Source of the DNA: Syntrophomonadaceae bacterium
GTDB taxonomy: Bacteria; Bacillota; Dethiobacteria; DTU022; UBA8154
Length of the DNA stretch: 12,830 nt
Assembly (NCBI GenBank): GCA_003561325.1
Contig: PWWY01000238.1
Location: forward strand, 1 to 12,830
Direction: 5' to 3'
Part shown: positions 1 to 6,902 of the stretch, in pieces
Position numbering within the stretch: the stretch's first letter is position 1
Layout: each line of letters starts with the position of its first letter
Translations under genes and position numbers: made by a program
Notes under the pieces: model-generated
Databases searched by the model: none
What the model saw: only the letters and a program-made list of their open reading frames with translations
What the model was told of the DNA's origin: nothing

Positions 1-1
1 G

Positions 2-1060
2 GGGGACCAGATCATTCACCGGGTGAGGATTGAAGAGGGTCATTTTAGCCCCGGAGATCAGGTTTTTGCTGTTGTCGATCAAGATCGGCGAGCATCTACG
101 GCCAGGAACCATACGGCTACCCACCTGCTCCATAAAGCCTTGCGGGACACCCTGGGTGATCACGTGAACCAGTACGGTTCCTATGTCGCACCGGATCGCC
201 TGCGTTTCGATTTTACGCATTTTGCCCACCTTACACCGGCGGAACTAGACACCATTGCTAAAACGGTCAACGAAGTGATCCTGGAGAATCGACCGGTTGA
301 CACCTTTTACAGCACCATGGGTGAAGCCATGGAAAAGGGCGCCACGGCGCTTTTCGATGAAAAATACGGAGATCAGGTGCGCATCGTGCAGGTAGATGAT
401 TATTCCATGGAACTCTGCGGCGGCACGCATGTTTCCGCTACCGGGGAAATCGGGCTTGTCAAGATTATTTCTGAAAGCAGTGTCGGGGCAGGAATGCGTC
501 GGATCGAAGCTTTGACCGGGATCGGTGCCTTCGAGTACCTCAACAGGAAAGAATCGATCGTTCATGACGTATCGTCCCTGCTGAAATGCGATCCCGAAAG
601 TGTTCATGAACGGATCCAGGAGATCTTTGACAGCCAGAAAAAACTGCAGCAGAGGCTGAAAAAACTGCAAAGCCAGGTGTTGCAAGAAACAATTACGTCC
701 CTGGTGGAAAGAACAGATCGTTCCCTGGGGATTCCGGTATTGAGCGCCCAGGTCGAAGCTGAAAGCATGGATGAGTTGCGGGAGTACCTGGATCGAGCAC
801 GCGATAAGATGGGCACCGGGGTTGTTTTACTGGGTGCGGTCTTCAACAAAAAGGTGATGCTTGCTGCTGCGGTTACCAAGGACCTGGTCGCGAAAGGTTA
901 CCATGCGGGAGATTTGATCCGCGAAACGGCAAAAATTGTCGGCGGCGGCGGCGGTGGACGCCCGGACCTGGCCCAGGCCGGGGGAAAAGATGCGGCAAAA
1001 CTGCCCGAAGCCCTTTCACGTGTATTAGACCAGGTGGAAAAACAGCAGGGCCAGGTTTAA
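2..1060 (+). CDS. alaS: Alanine--tRNA ligase, C-terminal part (5' end outside window)
   Basis: AlaRS charges tRNA-Ala with alanine and clears mischarged tRNA in the cytoplasm. The frame is open from the first base, so this is about the last 352 residues of a protein usually near 870–880 aa. The catalytic domain is outside the window. Seen here is the editing domain with its zinc ligands: HTATH (fragment residues ~37–41) and ELCGGTH (C ~140, H ~144). A Gln/Lys/Leu-rich probable coiled coil follows (~200–235), then the C-Ala domain with a run of six glycines followed by RPD near the end. The GTG at 23 codes for an internal valine, since the residues before it (GDQIIHR) also match the family. 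The next gene, ireB, begins 63 bp downstream; alaS–ireB is a conserved pair in Bacillota. Identity is certain; only the left end is unknown. Confidence 0.97.
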   Translation, partial: GDQIIHRVRIEEGHFSPGDQVFAVVDQDRRASTARNHTATHLLHKALRDTLGDHVNQYGSYVAPDRLRFDFTHFAHLTPAELDTIAKTVNEVILENRPVDTFYSTMGEAMEKGATALFDEKYGDQVRIVQVDDYSMELCGGTHVSATGEIGLVKIISESSVGAGMRRIEALTGIGAFEYLNRKESIVHDVSSLLKCDPESVHERIQEIFDSQKKLQQRLKKLQSQVLQETITSLVERTDRSLGIPVLSAQVEAESMDELREYLDRARDKMGTGVVLLGAVFNKKVMLAAAVTKDLVAKGYHAGDLIRETAKIVGGGGGGRPDLAQAGGKDAAKLPEALSRVLDQVEKQQGQV

Positions 1061-1123
1061 AGGTTTCATCGAATCGCGGTTCACAAGCGAGCAAGCGGCG
1101 CTTATTAATGGGGAGGGGATCCC

Positions 1124-1393
1124 ATGCATAATAATAATCTAAATCATACCATGAGATTCGATGTCAAAGCCGAAGAAGAAACCAATGAAGCCCGCAATGT
1201 GCTCAGTGAAGTCTACGAGGCATTAAAGGAGAAAGGGTACAATCCCATCAATCAAGTGGTGGGCTACCTGCTGTCCGGCGACCCAACCTACATTACCAGC
1301 CATAAAAATGCCCGCAGCAACATCAGGAAACTGGAAAGAGATGAACTGCTCGAAGAAATCGTCCGGGTTTACCTGGAAAAAGAACTCGAGTAA
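1124..1393 (+). CDS. ireB: IreB family regulatory phosphoprotein (DUF965/UPF0297)
   Basis: Small cytoplasmic protein of 89 aa, the usual family length. The family signature is clear: TMRF near residue 9, then VYEALKEKGYNPINQ, VGYLLSGDP and ARSNIRKLERDE. In Enterococcus faecalis IreB is phosphorylated by the Ser/Thr kinase IreK, mainly on Thr7, and acts as a negative regulator of cephalosporin resistance. Thr9 here (HTMRF) aligns with that Thr7, whereas the secondary site Thr4 has no equivalent, as a Leu stands there. This is inference from family knowledge. A strong ribosome binding site (GGGAGGGG, 1111–1118) lies just before the ATG. The gene sits between alaS and the aldo/keto reductase, 8 bp from the latter, so co-translation is likely. 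Confidence 0.95.
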   Translation: MHNNNLNHTMRFDVKAEEETNEARNVLSEVYEALKEKGYNPINQVVGYLLSGDPTYITSHKNARSNIRKLERDELLEEIVRVYLEKELE

Positions 1394-1401
1394 GGGTTGC
1401 G

Positions 1402-2367
1402 ATGAGCGATCGCGGCTTCTCCGTCCAACTGGGAACTTCTGGTTTGCAAGTCTCCAGGCTCTGTTTCGGTACGTTGCCCATGAGTCCGCTGCAGGCAAAT
1501 CTTGCGCCGGAAGAAGGAGCAAAACTCCTGGCCGAAGCTTTTCACCGGGGGGTTAATTTTTGGGATACTGCAGAGTTGTATGTGAATTACAAATATCTCA
1601 ACCTGGCGGTCAAAAGCATTCAAGCGCTCCCGGTGATTGCAACCAAGACCTATGCTGACTCAAAAGAAAGAGCCCTCGCCTCCCTGGAAAAGGCCCGCAA
1701 AGAGCTGGACCTGGATGTGATTCCCGTTTTTCTTTTGCACGAACAGGAATCAGCCCTGACCCTCAAGGGGCATGCAGCGGCCCTGGACTTCTTGCTAAAT
1801 GCCCGGGAAAAAGGTTTCATTCAAGCGGTTGGGATCTCTTCTCATACGATAGCCGCAATCGAGGCGGCTATTGATTTTCAGGACATTAATCTGATCCATC
1901 CCTTGATCAATTTCCAGGGCCTCGGCATCAAGGACGGTTCCCTGGAAGAAATGTTAGACGCGGTGGCCCGGGCCGAGCAAGTAGGAATGGGCGTTTACGC
2001 CATGAAAGTGCTGGGTGGGGGGCATCTGCTTGGGGATGTTTCCAGGGCGATCGGTTTTGTGCGGCAGCTGGACTACGTCCACTCCATGGCGATCGGCATG
2101 TCTTCCCGGGATGAACTTGATGCAAACCTTGACCTGGTCCAGGGAAGGGCCCCGTCACCCTCGCTGCTTCATGACCTGGCACAAAAACGGCGCACCCTCA
2201 TGATCGAGGATTGGTGCAGCGGATGTGGCAGCTGCCTGGAACGCTGCTCACAGGGTGCCCTTTACCTCGGGCAGGAGATGCAGCGCGTGCAAGTAGATCC
2301 TTCCCTCTGCATCTTCTGCGGGTATTGTGGGGCCTCCTGCCCGGAGTTTTGTATAAAAATTTTTTAA
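1402..2367 (+). CDS. Aldo/keto reductase with C-terminal 2[4Fe-4S] ferredoxin domain
   Basis: A 321-aa oxidoreductase of the COG1453 type. Residues 1–~255 form an AKR barrel. The expected catalytic tetrad is visible: Asp55 (FWDTAELY), Tyr60, Lys82 (ATKTY) and His113 (LLHEQ). Residues ~270–321 are a bacterial ferredoxin-like domain with two cysteine sets, C272/C275/C278/C282 and C303/C306/C309/C313, each able to hold a 4Fe-4S cluster; only the second set has the usual following proline. The architecture suggests a cytoplasmic reductase exchanging electrons between an NAD(P)H-type site and a ferredoxin-like carrier. The substrate cannot be told from sequence. The ATG begins 8 bp after ireB, so the gene is part of the alaS–mltG run, although the core cluster in many Bacillota lacks it. 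No separate promoter is visible. Confidence 0.92.
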   Translation: MSDRGFSVQLGTSGLQVSRLCFGTLPMSPLQANLAPEEGAKLLAEAFHRGVNFWDTAELYVNYKYLNLAVKSIQALPVIATKTYADSKERALASLEKARKELDLDVIPVFLLHEQESALTLKGHAAALDFLLNAREKGFIQAVGISSHTIAAIEAAIDFQDINLIHPLINFQGLGIKDGSLEEMLDAVARAEQVGMGVYAMKVLGGGHLLGDVSRAIGFVRQLDYVHSMAIGMSSRDELDANLDLVQGRAPSPSLLHDLAQKRRTLMIEDWCSGCGSCLERCSQGALYLGQEMQRVQVDPSLCIFCGYCGASCPEFCIKIF

Positions 2368-2412
2368 CCCAGGCAAAACCGACGTTTGATGAGGGCAAGC
2401 AGGGAAACGACA

Positions 2413-2484
2413 GTGGAACCTGATGAAACTTACGAGCGTGTATTTTTATCCTCGCGTGGAAACGGGGCTGACGGGCAGCGATGA
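2413..2484 (+). CDS. Possible 23-aa leader ORF overlapping the ruvX start
   Basis: In the 113 bp between the aldo/keto reductase and ruvX, a GTG preceded by AGGG (2401–2404, 8 nt away) opens a 23-codon frame. The frame could also begin at ATG 2389, giving 31 codons. Its TGA (2482–2484) overlaps the ruvX ATG in an ATGA arrangement. ruvX itself has a poor ribosome binding site, so translational coupling is conceivable. The peptide (beginning VEPDETYERVFL) is not recognised and could be chance. Without conservation in relatives this remains a weak call. Confidence 0.22.
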   Translation: MEPDETYERVFLSSRGNGADGQR

Positions 2485-2918
2485 GGATCCTGTGTTTTGA
2501 TGTAGGGGAAAAGAGAATCGGGGTGGCGGTCAGTGATGAGTTGGGCATCACCGCACAGGGAGTCGAAGTCATTCCTCGTGTTAATTTATCCCGGGACCTG
2601 AAGCGTATCAAAGAGCTGGTGGAGAGGTATGAGGCACAAAAAATCGTTCTCGGGTTCCCGGTAAATATGAATGGAACCCTGGGTCAGAAAGCAAAAGAAC
2701 TGTTGGACTTTAAATCATACCTGGAAAAAAACCTGTCCATTCCCCTGGAAACCTGGGATGAGCGCCTGACAACCCGGGCAGCGCAGCGGGCGCTGTTGGA
2801 GGGGAATGTCCGTCGCGCAGGCCGCAAAAAAGTGGTGGATATGCTGGCAGCCTCGTTGATTTTGGATAATTACCTGCAGTACCAGCGCAGCCAAAACGAT
2901 AAACCACGAAAGGACTGA
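2481..2918 (+). CDS. ruvX: RuvX/YqgF: putative Holliday junction resolvase / pre-16S rRNA nuclease
   Basis: Protein of 145 aa with an RNase H-like fold, the normal family length. Visible motifs are FDVGEKRIGVAVSD (Asp7, first metal ligand), LGFPVNMNGTLG (57–68), WDERLTT (92–98) and VDMLAASLILD (Asp120 and Asp129 at the C-terminal acidic site). The family was first predicted to be a Holliday junction resolvase; E. coli YqgF is now linked to 5' maturation of 16S rRNA. It acts in the cytoplasm. The ATG at 2481 fits the family N-terminus (MRIL.FDVG) but has only a weak Shine-Dalgarno (GACGGG). The stop overlaps the ribosome binding site of the following DUF1292 gene, consistent with one transcript. 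In Bacillota ruvX normally sits between ireB and the DUF1292 gene, as here apart from the inserted reductase. Confidence 0.95.
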   Translation: MRILCFDVGEKRIGVAVSDELGITAQGVEVIPRVNLSRDLKRIKELVERYEAQKIVLGFPVNMNGTLGQKAKELLDFKSYLEKNLSIPLETWDERLTTRAAQRALLEGNVRRAGRKKVVDMLAASLILDNYLQYQRSQNDKPRKD

Positions 2919-2923
2919 GTCAC

Positions 2924-3253
2924 TTGACTGAAAAGGAAGAAATTATCCCCCTGGTGGATGAAGATGGAGAGCAATATGATTTTGTTGTCTTGGACTTTTT
3001 TCAAGTTGATGACCTGAATTATGCCATTCTGTATCCCCTGGAGAAGGATGCTCCCTGGGGAGGGCAGGAAGACACAGAAGAAGAAGCAGACGAGCCGGGG
3101 GATCATGACGCTGAAGAAGCCGTTATTTTCCGTGTTGTCGAAGGGGGAAACGGTGAAACCATGCTGCACGTAATCGAAGATGAAGAAGAATGGGAGAGGG
3201 TGGCAGGTATTGCGTACGAACGTTTGCTCTCTACTGATAACAACGAGGAATAA
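2924..3253 (+). CDS. DUF1292 (YrzB-like) acidic protein of unknown function
   Basis: A 109-aa highly acidic cytoplasmic protein. The DUF1292 pattern is visible: DEDGEQYDFVVLDFFQVDDLNYAILYP at the start, an acidic low-complexity stretch (about residues 48–65), then IFRVV and IEDEEEWERVA near the end. The function is unknown, but the gene is a constant neighbour of ireB, ruvX and mltG in Bacillota. The start is TTG at 2924, supported by AAAGGA (2909–2914) 9 nt upstream, which lies inside the last ruvX codons; the gap to the ruvX stop is 5 bp. The acidic insert between the two conserved blocks looks longer than in many homologues, judged from memory of the family. Confidence 0.9.
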   Translation: MTEKEEIIPLVDEDGEQYDFVVLDFFQVDDLNYAILYPLEKDAPWGGQEDTEEEADEPGDHDAEEAVIFRVVEGGNGETMLHVIEDEEEWERVAGIAYERLLSTDNNEE

Positions 3254-3285
3254 ACATCGTTTATGTCCCAGTTTCAATCACCGCC

Positions 3286-3292
3286 CGGGGAG
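3286..3292 (+). promoter_or_regulatory. Ribosome binding site deciding the mltG start
   Basis: CGGGGAG at 3286–3292 stands 8 nt before the GTG at 3301. It abuts the earlier in-frame GTG at 3292, which it could not serve. It therefore favours 3301 as the mltG start. Confidence 0.55.
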
Positions 3293-3300
3293 TGAAACAA

Positions 3301-4368
3301 GTGGTATCCAGGTTTAAGAAGCGCCCAGTTCTGGTCATATTAACCGTTGTCCTTGTGGTGATCCTGTCCCTGGTTGGTTGGGCAGCATGGCAAATCCAGG
3401 CCATGATGAACCTGAACAGGGATCCGGACGGCGAAGCACTGCAGGAAATCGTCATCCCGTACAACTCTTCAACGAGGCAAATTGCCGCAATCCTGGAGGA
3501 GGAGGAGATCATTCCCAGCGCCTTTGTGTTTCTTCTCTATATCCGCTATTTTAGTCCTGAGCCGGGATTTCAGGCGGGCAACTACCAGATGGCCCCGGGA
3601 ACGTCTTTTGAGGAGATCATTGCCACGCTCCAGGAGGGAGTGATCCTGCAGGAGGGGATTCGTTTTACCGTGCCGGAAGGATATACCGTGAAACAAATCG
3701 CCCGCAGACTCGATGCCGAGGGCATCGTTACCGCAGAGGAGTTCCTGGAAGCATGCGAACAATATGACGATGCAGAAAGGTTTCCCTTTCTCGAAGATAT
3801 TCCCGGGGAGACCGCCTACAGGCTGGAAGGATACCTCTTCCCGGACACCTACGAGGTTTTCGAAGAAACAACAGCGAAGGAAATCATCGTGATCATGCTG
3901 TCGCGCCTGGAAAAGGCCCTGCAAGGAAGTTTTTTCGAGAGGTTGGATGGGATGGAACTCTCTTTGCACCAGGTCCTTACCCTGGCTTCCCTCGTCGAGA
4001 AAGAAGCCCGGGTGGCGGAAGAGCGTCCCCTCATCGCCGCGGTTTTTCTAAACCGACTAGACAGCGAACGCATGCCTTTTCTACAGTCGTGTGCAACCGT
4101 GCAGTATGCCCTGGGCGAGGTTAAGCCCTTCTTGACCTACCAGGATCTCGAAGTGGACTCCCCCTATAATACGTACCGGCATCCCGGCCTTCCGCCTGGG
4201 CCCATTGCCTCACCCGGTTACCACGCTATTGAAGCCACCTTGTTCCCTGCCGAGGGAGATTATCTCTATTTCGTTTACAAGGAAGATGGCAGCGGCACCC
4301 ATTATTTTAGCAGAACCCTGGAAGAACACAATGAATATAAAAGAAAGGCCCAGGGTAATCGAAATTAA
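3301..4368 (+). CDS. mltG: Endolytic murein transglycosylase MltG (YceG-like)
   Basis: MltG is a membrane-anchored lytic transglycosylase that cuts nascent glycan strands and helps set their length during cell wall synthesis. From GTG 3301 it is 355 aa. The order is a short basic N-terminus (VSRFKKR), one transmembrane helix at about residues 9–30 (LVILTVVLVVILSLVGWAAW), a LysM-like region near 47–120, and the YceG catalytic domain. The catalytic Glu is the first E of LASLVEKEAR, at about residue 233. Family blocks LEGYLFPDTYE, LQSCATVQYALG, SPYNTY, GLPPGPI and YLYFVYKEDGSGTHYFS are present. GTG 3292 is in frame but lacks a spaced ribosome binding site, so 3301 is preferred. The gene is 47 bp from the DUF1292 gene and ends the first plus-strand run; it converges with the flavodoxin gene. 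Confidence 0.95.
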   Translation: MVSRFKKRPVLVILTVVLVVILSLVGWAAWQIQAMMNLNRDPDGEALQEIVIPYNSSTRQIAAILEEEEIIPSAFVFLLYIRYFSPEPGFQAGNYQMAPGTSFEEIIATLQEGVILQEGIRFTVPEGYTVKQIARRLDAEGIVTAEEFLEACEQYDDAERFPFLEDIPGETAYRLEGYLFPDTYEVFEETTAKEIIVIMLSRLEKALQGSFFERLDGMELSLHQVLTLASLVEKEARVAEERPLIAAVFLNRLDSERMPFLQSCATVQYALGEVKPFLTYQDLEVDSPYNTYRHPGLPPGPIASPGYHAIEATLFPAEGDYLYFVYKEDGSGTHYFSRTLEEHNEYKRKAQGNRN

Positions 4369-4387
4369 TCCCTGGTCCTCCATGTCG

Positions 4388-4418
4388 AAAAAAATCCGTT
4401 CGGTAATTCCCGGCGGGC
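4388..4418 (-). terminator. Possible weak terminator of the flavodoxin gene
   Basis: On the minus strand, after the flavodoxin stop, a short GC-rich dyad (CCG…CGG with an inner GG…CC) is followed by a run of seven T (A7 on the plus strand, 4388–4394). The stem is short and interrupted, so the call rests mainly on the T run and the convergent position between mltG and the flavodoxin gene. Confidence 0.28.
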
Positions 4419-4435
4419 TTTCGCACCAGCGAGGG

Positions 4436-4948
4436 TTAATGCAGCATCGAATCACTTACCATGACTTGTGTCTTGATGAAGTGCTCGATAGAATTGACGT
4501 GTTCATCCCTGAAGCCCTGATCCATTTTTAAACTAAGCGCTGCGTGAAAGCAGCCCCCTTTTGCTTCGATTTTTTTCTTCAGGGTGGCGATGGTTAACTT
4601 GTCTCCCATGCTTCCCATGGTCACAAAGGGGCAAACTTTCTGACCATGCAGTTCAGGCATGTCCTGTAAAAAAGCGTTTACGGAAGGCGTCGGTTGAGCC
4701 GCCCAAACCGGCGTACCGAGAAAAATAAAATCATACTCGTCGGGGTCAAAAGAGCATTTGTCAATGGGGGCAGTCTTCCCGGATAATGCGTTGATGATTT
4801 TCTTAAAGAAATGCTTGTTTTTTTCGGAGTCCGAGATAATTCTCATGCGGTGGCAATCCACTTCTTTTGCACAGAGGCATTTCTCCAGGGCGCTGGATAC
4901 TTCTTCGGTGTTGCCCGTGTGGGAGTAATAGACAATCAAAGCTTTCAT
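4436..4948 (-). CDS. Flavodoxin-like FMN protein
   Basis: A 170-aa flavodoxin-fold protein. The N-terminal beta strand and phosphate loop for FMN are clear (ALIVYYSHTGNT, residues 3–14), followed by FIFLGTPVWAAQPTPSV (74–90), the loop that packs on the isoalloxazine ring, and PFVTMGSMGDK (107–117). It most likely carries electrons or reduces small molecules in the cytoplasm; the partner is not evident. The gene is the only clear minus-strand gene in the window and separates mltG from apgM. It has its own promoter (5000–5029) and a moderate GGAGAG upstream of the ATG. Its lysine-rich, cysteine-containing sequence differs somewhat from its neighbours, and insertion into an otherwise uniform plus-strand region is plausible but unproven. 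Confidence 0.9.
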   Translation of the reverse strand: MKALIVYYSHTGNTEEVSSALEKCLCAKEVDCHRMRIISDSEKNKHFFKKIINALSGKTAPIDKCSFDPDEYDFIFLGTPVWAAQPTPSVNAFLQDMPELHGQKVCPFVTMGSMGDKLTIATLKKKIEAKGGCFHAALSLKMDQGFRDEHVNSIEHFIKTQVMVSDSMLH

Positions 4949-4979
4949 GGCCGTTTATCTCTCCGTTATCCGTGCAGGG

Positions 4980-5007
4980 TTGGTCTATATTCCGTGGTTA
5001 TTATACC
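4980..5007 (+). promoter_or_regulatory. Possible weak promoter for apgM overlapping the flavodoxin promoter
   Basis: On the plus strand TTGGTC (4980–4985) and TATACC (5002–5007) are 16 nt apart. Both boxes are partial matches. The -10 overlaps the minus-strand TATAAT, so the two promoters would compete if both are real. No better plus-strand candidate was found before apgM. Confidence 0.25.
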
Positions 5008-5029
5008 AAAAAGTGCGCGGTAATGCCAG
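5000..5029 (-). promoter_or_regulatory. Sigma-A type promoter of the flavodoxin gene
   Basis: On the minus strand a perfect -10 TATAAT (5005–5000) lies 18 nt from a -35-like CTGGCA (5029–5024), which matches 4 of 6 bases of the consensus. The inferred start point is near 4993, giving a leader of about 45 nt. The site lies in the 121-bp divergent gap with apgM. Confidence 0.6.
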
Positions 5030-5053
5030 AAATATTACACAAAGACAGATAAG

Positions 5054-5060
5054 AAAGGAG
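5054..5060 (+). promoter_or_regulatory. Ribosome binding site deciding the apgM start
   Basis: AAAGGAG, 9 nt before TTG 5070. It is the only good site near the N-terminus of the conserved domain, and so excludes the longer reading that would begin inside the flavodoxin gene. Confidence 0.8.
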
Positions 5061-5069
5061 CATCCTGCA

Positions 5070-6293
5070 TTGATCAAATACGTGGTCATCCTGGGCGATG
5101 GCATGCCTGATTATCCGCTGGGCGAACTGGGCGGTAAAACACCGCTGCAATACGCGCAAACGCCGCACATGGACAGCCTGGTGCAGCGGGGAGAAACCGG
5201 GATGGTTGTGACCGTGCCGGACCAGATGCCGGCGGGAAGCGATGTGGCTAATCTTTCCGTGTTTGGCTATGATCCGCAGCGTTACTATACGGGACGCTCG
5301 CCCATTGAAGCCGTTGCCATGGGTATCCAGCTGGACGGTCAAGATGTCGCTTTTCGCTGCAACCTCGTCACCCTCTCCGATGATGAACCGTTTTCCAAGA
5401 AAATAATGCTTGATTACAGTGCGGATGAAATCAGCACCCCGGAAGCGGTTCAGCTTATCCAGGAGATTTCCAGCCAATTGGGGAGCGATACCCATGGTTT
5501 TTACCCCGGGGTTAGCTATCGGCATGCCATGATCTGGCGGAGTTCCCCGGAAGAGTTAAACTGCGAATTAACCCCACCCCACGATATATTTAACCAGGAG
5601 ATCGGTGCATACCTGCCCTCGGGTACCTCCGGCCAGGTGATCCTGGACTTGATGATCCGCAGCAGTGCCATCTTACCCGGACACCCCGTGAACCGGGCGC
5701 GGCTGAGAAAAGGATTGAAACCCGCAAATTCCATCTGGCTTTGGGGGCAGGGCAAACGCCCCTACCTGGATAAATTCATGGATAAATACGGGTTGAACGG
5801 GTCGGTTATCTCCGCGGTTGATTTGATCAAAGGCCTGGGGATTTGTGCCGGACTAACGGCGGAAACCGTCCCCGGCGCCACGGGAAACATTACAACAGAT
5901 TTTACCGGGAAAGCACGCCGCGCCCTGGAGGTGCTGCAAGGGGGCAAAGATTTCGTCTACGTGCACGTGGAAGCACCGGACGAAGCCGGTCATCGCGGGG
6001 AGCTGGAAACCAAGATTCGCGCCATCGAGGAAATCGATGAAAAGGTGGTTAAAGAAATCATTGCCGGCCTGCAGGATTTCCCTGATTTCAAGCTGATGGT
6101 CTTATCGGATCACCCGACTCCGTTGTCCCTTCGCACGCACACCCGGGAAGCGGTTCCCTTTGTGATCCACCGGAAGGGAGCGGGTCTTTCTAACCCCCGG
6201 GGCGAATTTAGCGAGGCCTTTGCAGCCGCAGGGCTGTTTTTCGAAAAGGGACATGAACTGATGGATTATTTTATCCAGAATAACCGGGGGTAA
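5070..6293 (+). CDS. apgM: Archaeal-type cofactor-independent phosphoglycerate mutase (or related kinase-annotated homologue)
   Basis: A 407-aa member of the alkaline phosphatase superfamily (COG3635, aPGAM type), normal in length. The expected activity is interconversion of 3- and 2-phosphoglycerate in glycolysis and gluconeogenesis, in the cytoplasm, with two metal ions. Visible residues are Asp10 in VVILGDGMPD, the nucleophile Ser57 in AGSDVAN followed by LSVFGYDP and YYTGRSPIEA, Asp304 and His308 in EAPDEAGH, Asp347 and His348 in LSDHPTP, and His357 in THT. Some bacterial members of this family are annotated as a proposed homoserine kinase, so a different substrate is possible. The start is TTG 5070 with AAAGGAG 9 nt upstream. 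The frame stays open further upstream to 4947, but that part covers the divergent promoter and shows no family similarity. The next gene, yqeG, has its own promoter. Confidence 0.9.
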   Translation: MIKYVVILGDGMPDYPLGELGGKTPLQYAQTPHMDSLVQRGETGMVVTVPDQMPAGSDVANLSVFGYDPQRYYTGRSPIEAVAMGIQLDGQDVAFRCNLVTLSDDEPFSKKIMLDYSADEISTPEAVQLIQEISSQLGSDTHGFYPGVSYRHAMIWRSSPEELNCELTPPHDIFNQEIGAYLPSGTSGQVILDLMIRSSAILPGHPVNRARLRKGLKPANSIWLWGQGKRPYLDKFMDKYGLNGSVISAVDLIKGLGICAGLTAETVPGATGNITTDFTGKARRALEVLQGGKDFVYVHVEAPDEAGHRGELETKIRAIEEIDEKVVKEIIAGLQDFPDFKLMVLSDHPTPLSLRTHTREAVPFVIHRKGAGLSNPRGEFSEAFAAAGLFFEKGHELMDYFIQNNRG

Positions 6294-6327
6294 TTGTTTT
6301 GCGTGATGCTTCGCGGTTTGCTCGCTA

Positions 6328-6336
6328 TGCTATAAT
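6328..6336 (+). promoter_or_regulatory. Extended -10 promoter of yqeG–aroE
   Basis: TGC followed by a perfect TATAAT (6331–6336) gives an extended -10 motif. No good -35 stands 17 nt upstream, which extended -10 promoters tolerate. The inferred start is near 6343, leaving a leader of about 38 nt that ends in a strong ribosome binding site, GGAGGAGGT (6367–6375). Confidence 0.65.
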
Positions 6337-6380
6337 AAAAGCAAGAGGAGATACCCGCTTCTGGATGGAGGAGGTTTAAG

Positions 6381-6902
6381 ATGTGGTCCTTTCTCTGCCC
6401 CAAGGAGATCGTGCAAGATATACATGAGATCGATCTGCTGCGGCTTCATGCCGACGGAATTCGAGGTATTATTACGGACCTGGATAACACCCTTGTCCCC
6501 TGGAATGATAACTCCATCACGCCGGAAGTCCTTGACTGGATCGAGCAGGCCAAGGAAACCGGCTTCAAGGTTTGCATCGTCTCCAACAACAACCTGAAGC
6601 GAGGAGAAGGGCTTTCAGAACAATTCGATGTTCCAGCGATCTGGCAGGCCGTTAAACCGAGGCGAGGGGCCTTTCGCAAAGCGCTGGAGATCATGGCCCT
6701 GGATCCCGCTGAAGTCGTGGTGGTGGGCGACCAGGTTTTCACCGATGTGTTAGGAGGCAACCGCCTGGGCCTGCATACCATTTTGGTTGCACCGTTAAAT
6801 AAAAGAGAATTTATCGGAACGAAATTCATGCGGCAGTTTGAAAAAGCCGTCTTGTTTGGTCTGCGTAAAAAGGGTTATATCGACAAATGCCCGGGAAAGT
6901 AA
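6381..6902 (+). CDS. yqeG: YqeG family HAD IIIA-type phosphatase
   Basis: A 173-aa cytoplasmic HAD phosphatase of the YqeG group, full length. Motif I is ITDLDNTLVPW with nucleophile Asp33 and acid/base Asp35. Motif II is IVSNN (Ser68), motif III the Lys in AVKPRRGAF (Lys92), and motif IV VVVGDQVFTDVLGG (Asp117, Asp122). The family is related to mitochondrial PGP phosphatase (PTPMT/GEP4-like), and a role in phospholipid head-group removal has been suggested for some members; the substrate here is not determined. Translation is well supported by GGAGGAGGT 5–6 nt before the ATG. It is first in a unit with aroE, a common neighbour in clostridia. Confidence 0.93.
   Translation: MWSFLCPKEIVQDIHEIDLLRLHADGIRGIITDLDNTLVPWNDNSITPEVLDWIEQAKETGFKVCIVSNNNLKRGEGLSEQFDVPAIWQAVKPRRGAFRKALEIMALDPAEVVVVGDQVFTDVLGGNRLGLHTILVAPLNKREFIGTKFMRQFEKAVLFGLRKKGYIDKCPGK

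Noticed and set aside
1080..1108. Promoter before ireB (TTCACA, 17 nt, TATTAA)
   Set aside because: The inferred start near 1115 would fall inside the ribosome binding site (1111–1118), so the transcript would lack it.
4350..4375. Hairpin CCAGGG…CCCTGG over the mltG stop
   Set aside because: The dyad is real, but no T run follows on the plus strand, so it is not supported as an intrinsic terminator.
4205..4531. 108-aa plus-strand ORF over the mltG end and the flavodoxin gene
   Set aside because: It is out of frame with mltG and antisense to flavodoxin, with no ribosome binding site or family resemblance.
4947..5069. N-terminal extension of apgM (448-aa reading)
   Set aside because: It would overlap the flavodoxin start and the divergent promoter, has no ribosome binding site, and precedes the natural family N-terminus; TTG 5070 has an excellent site.
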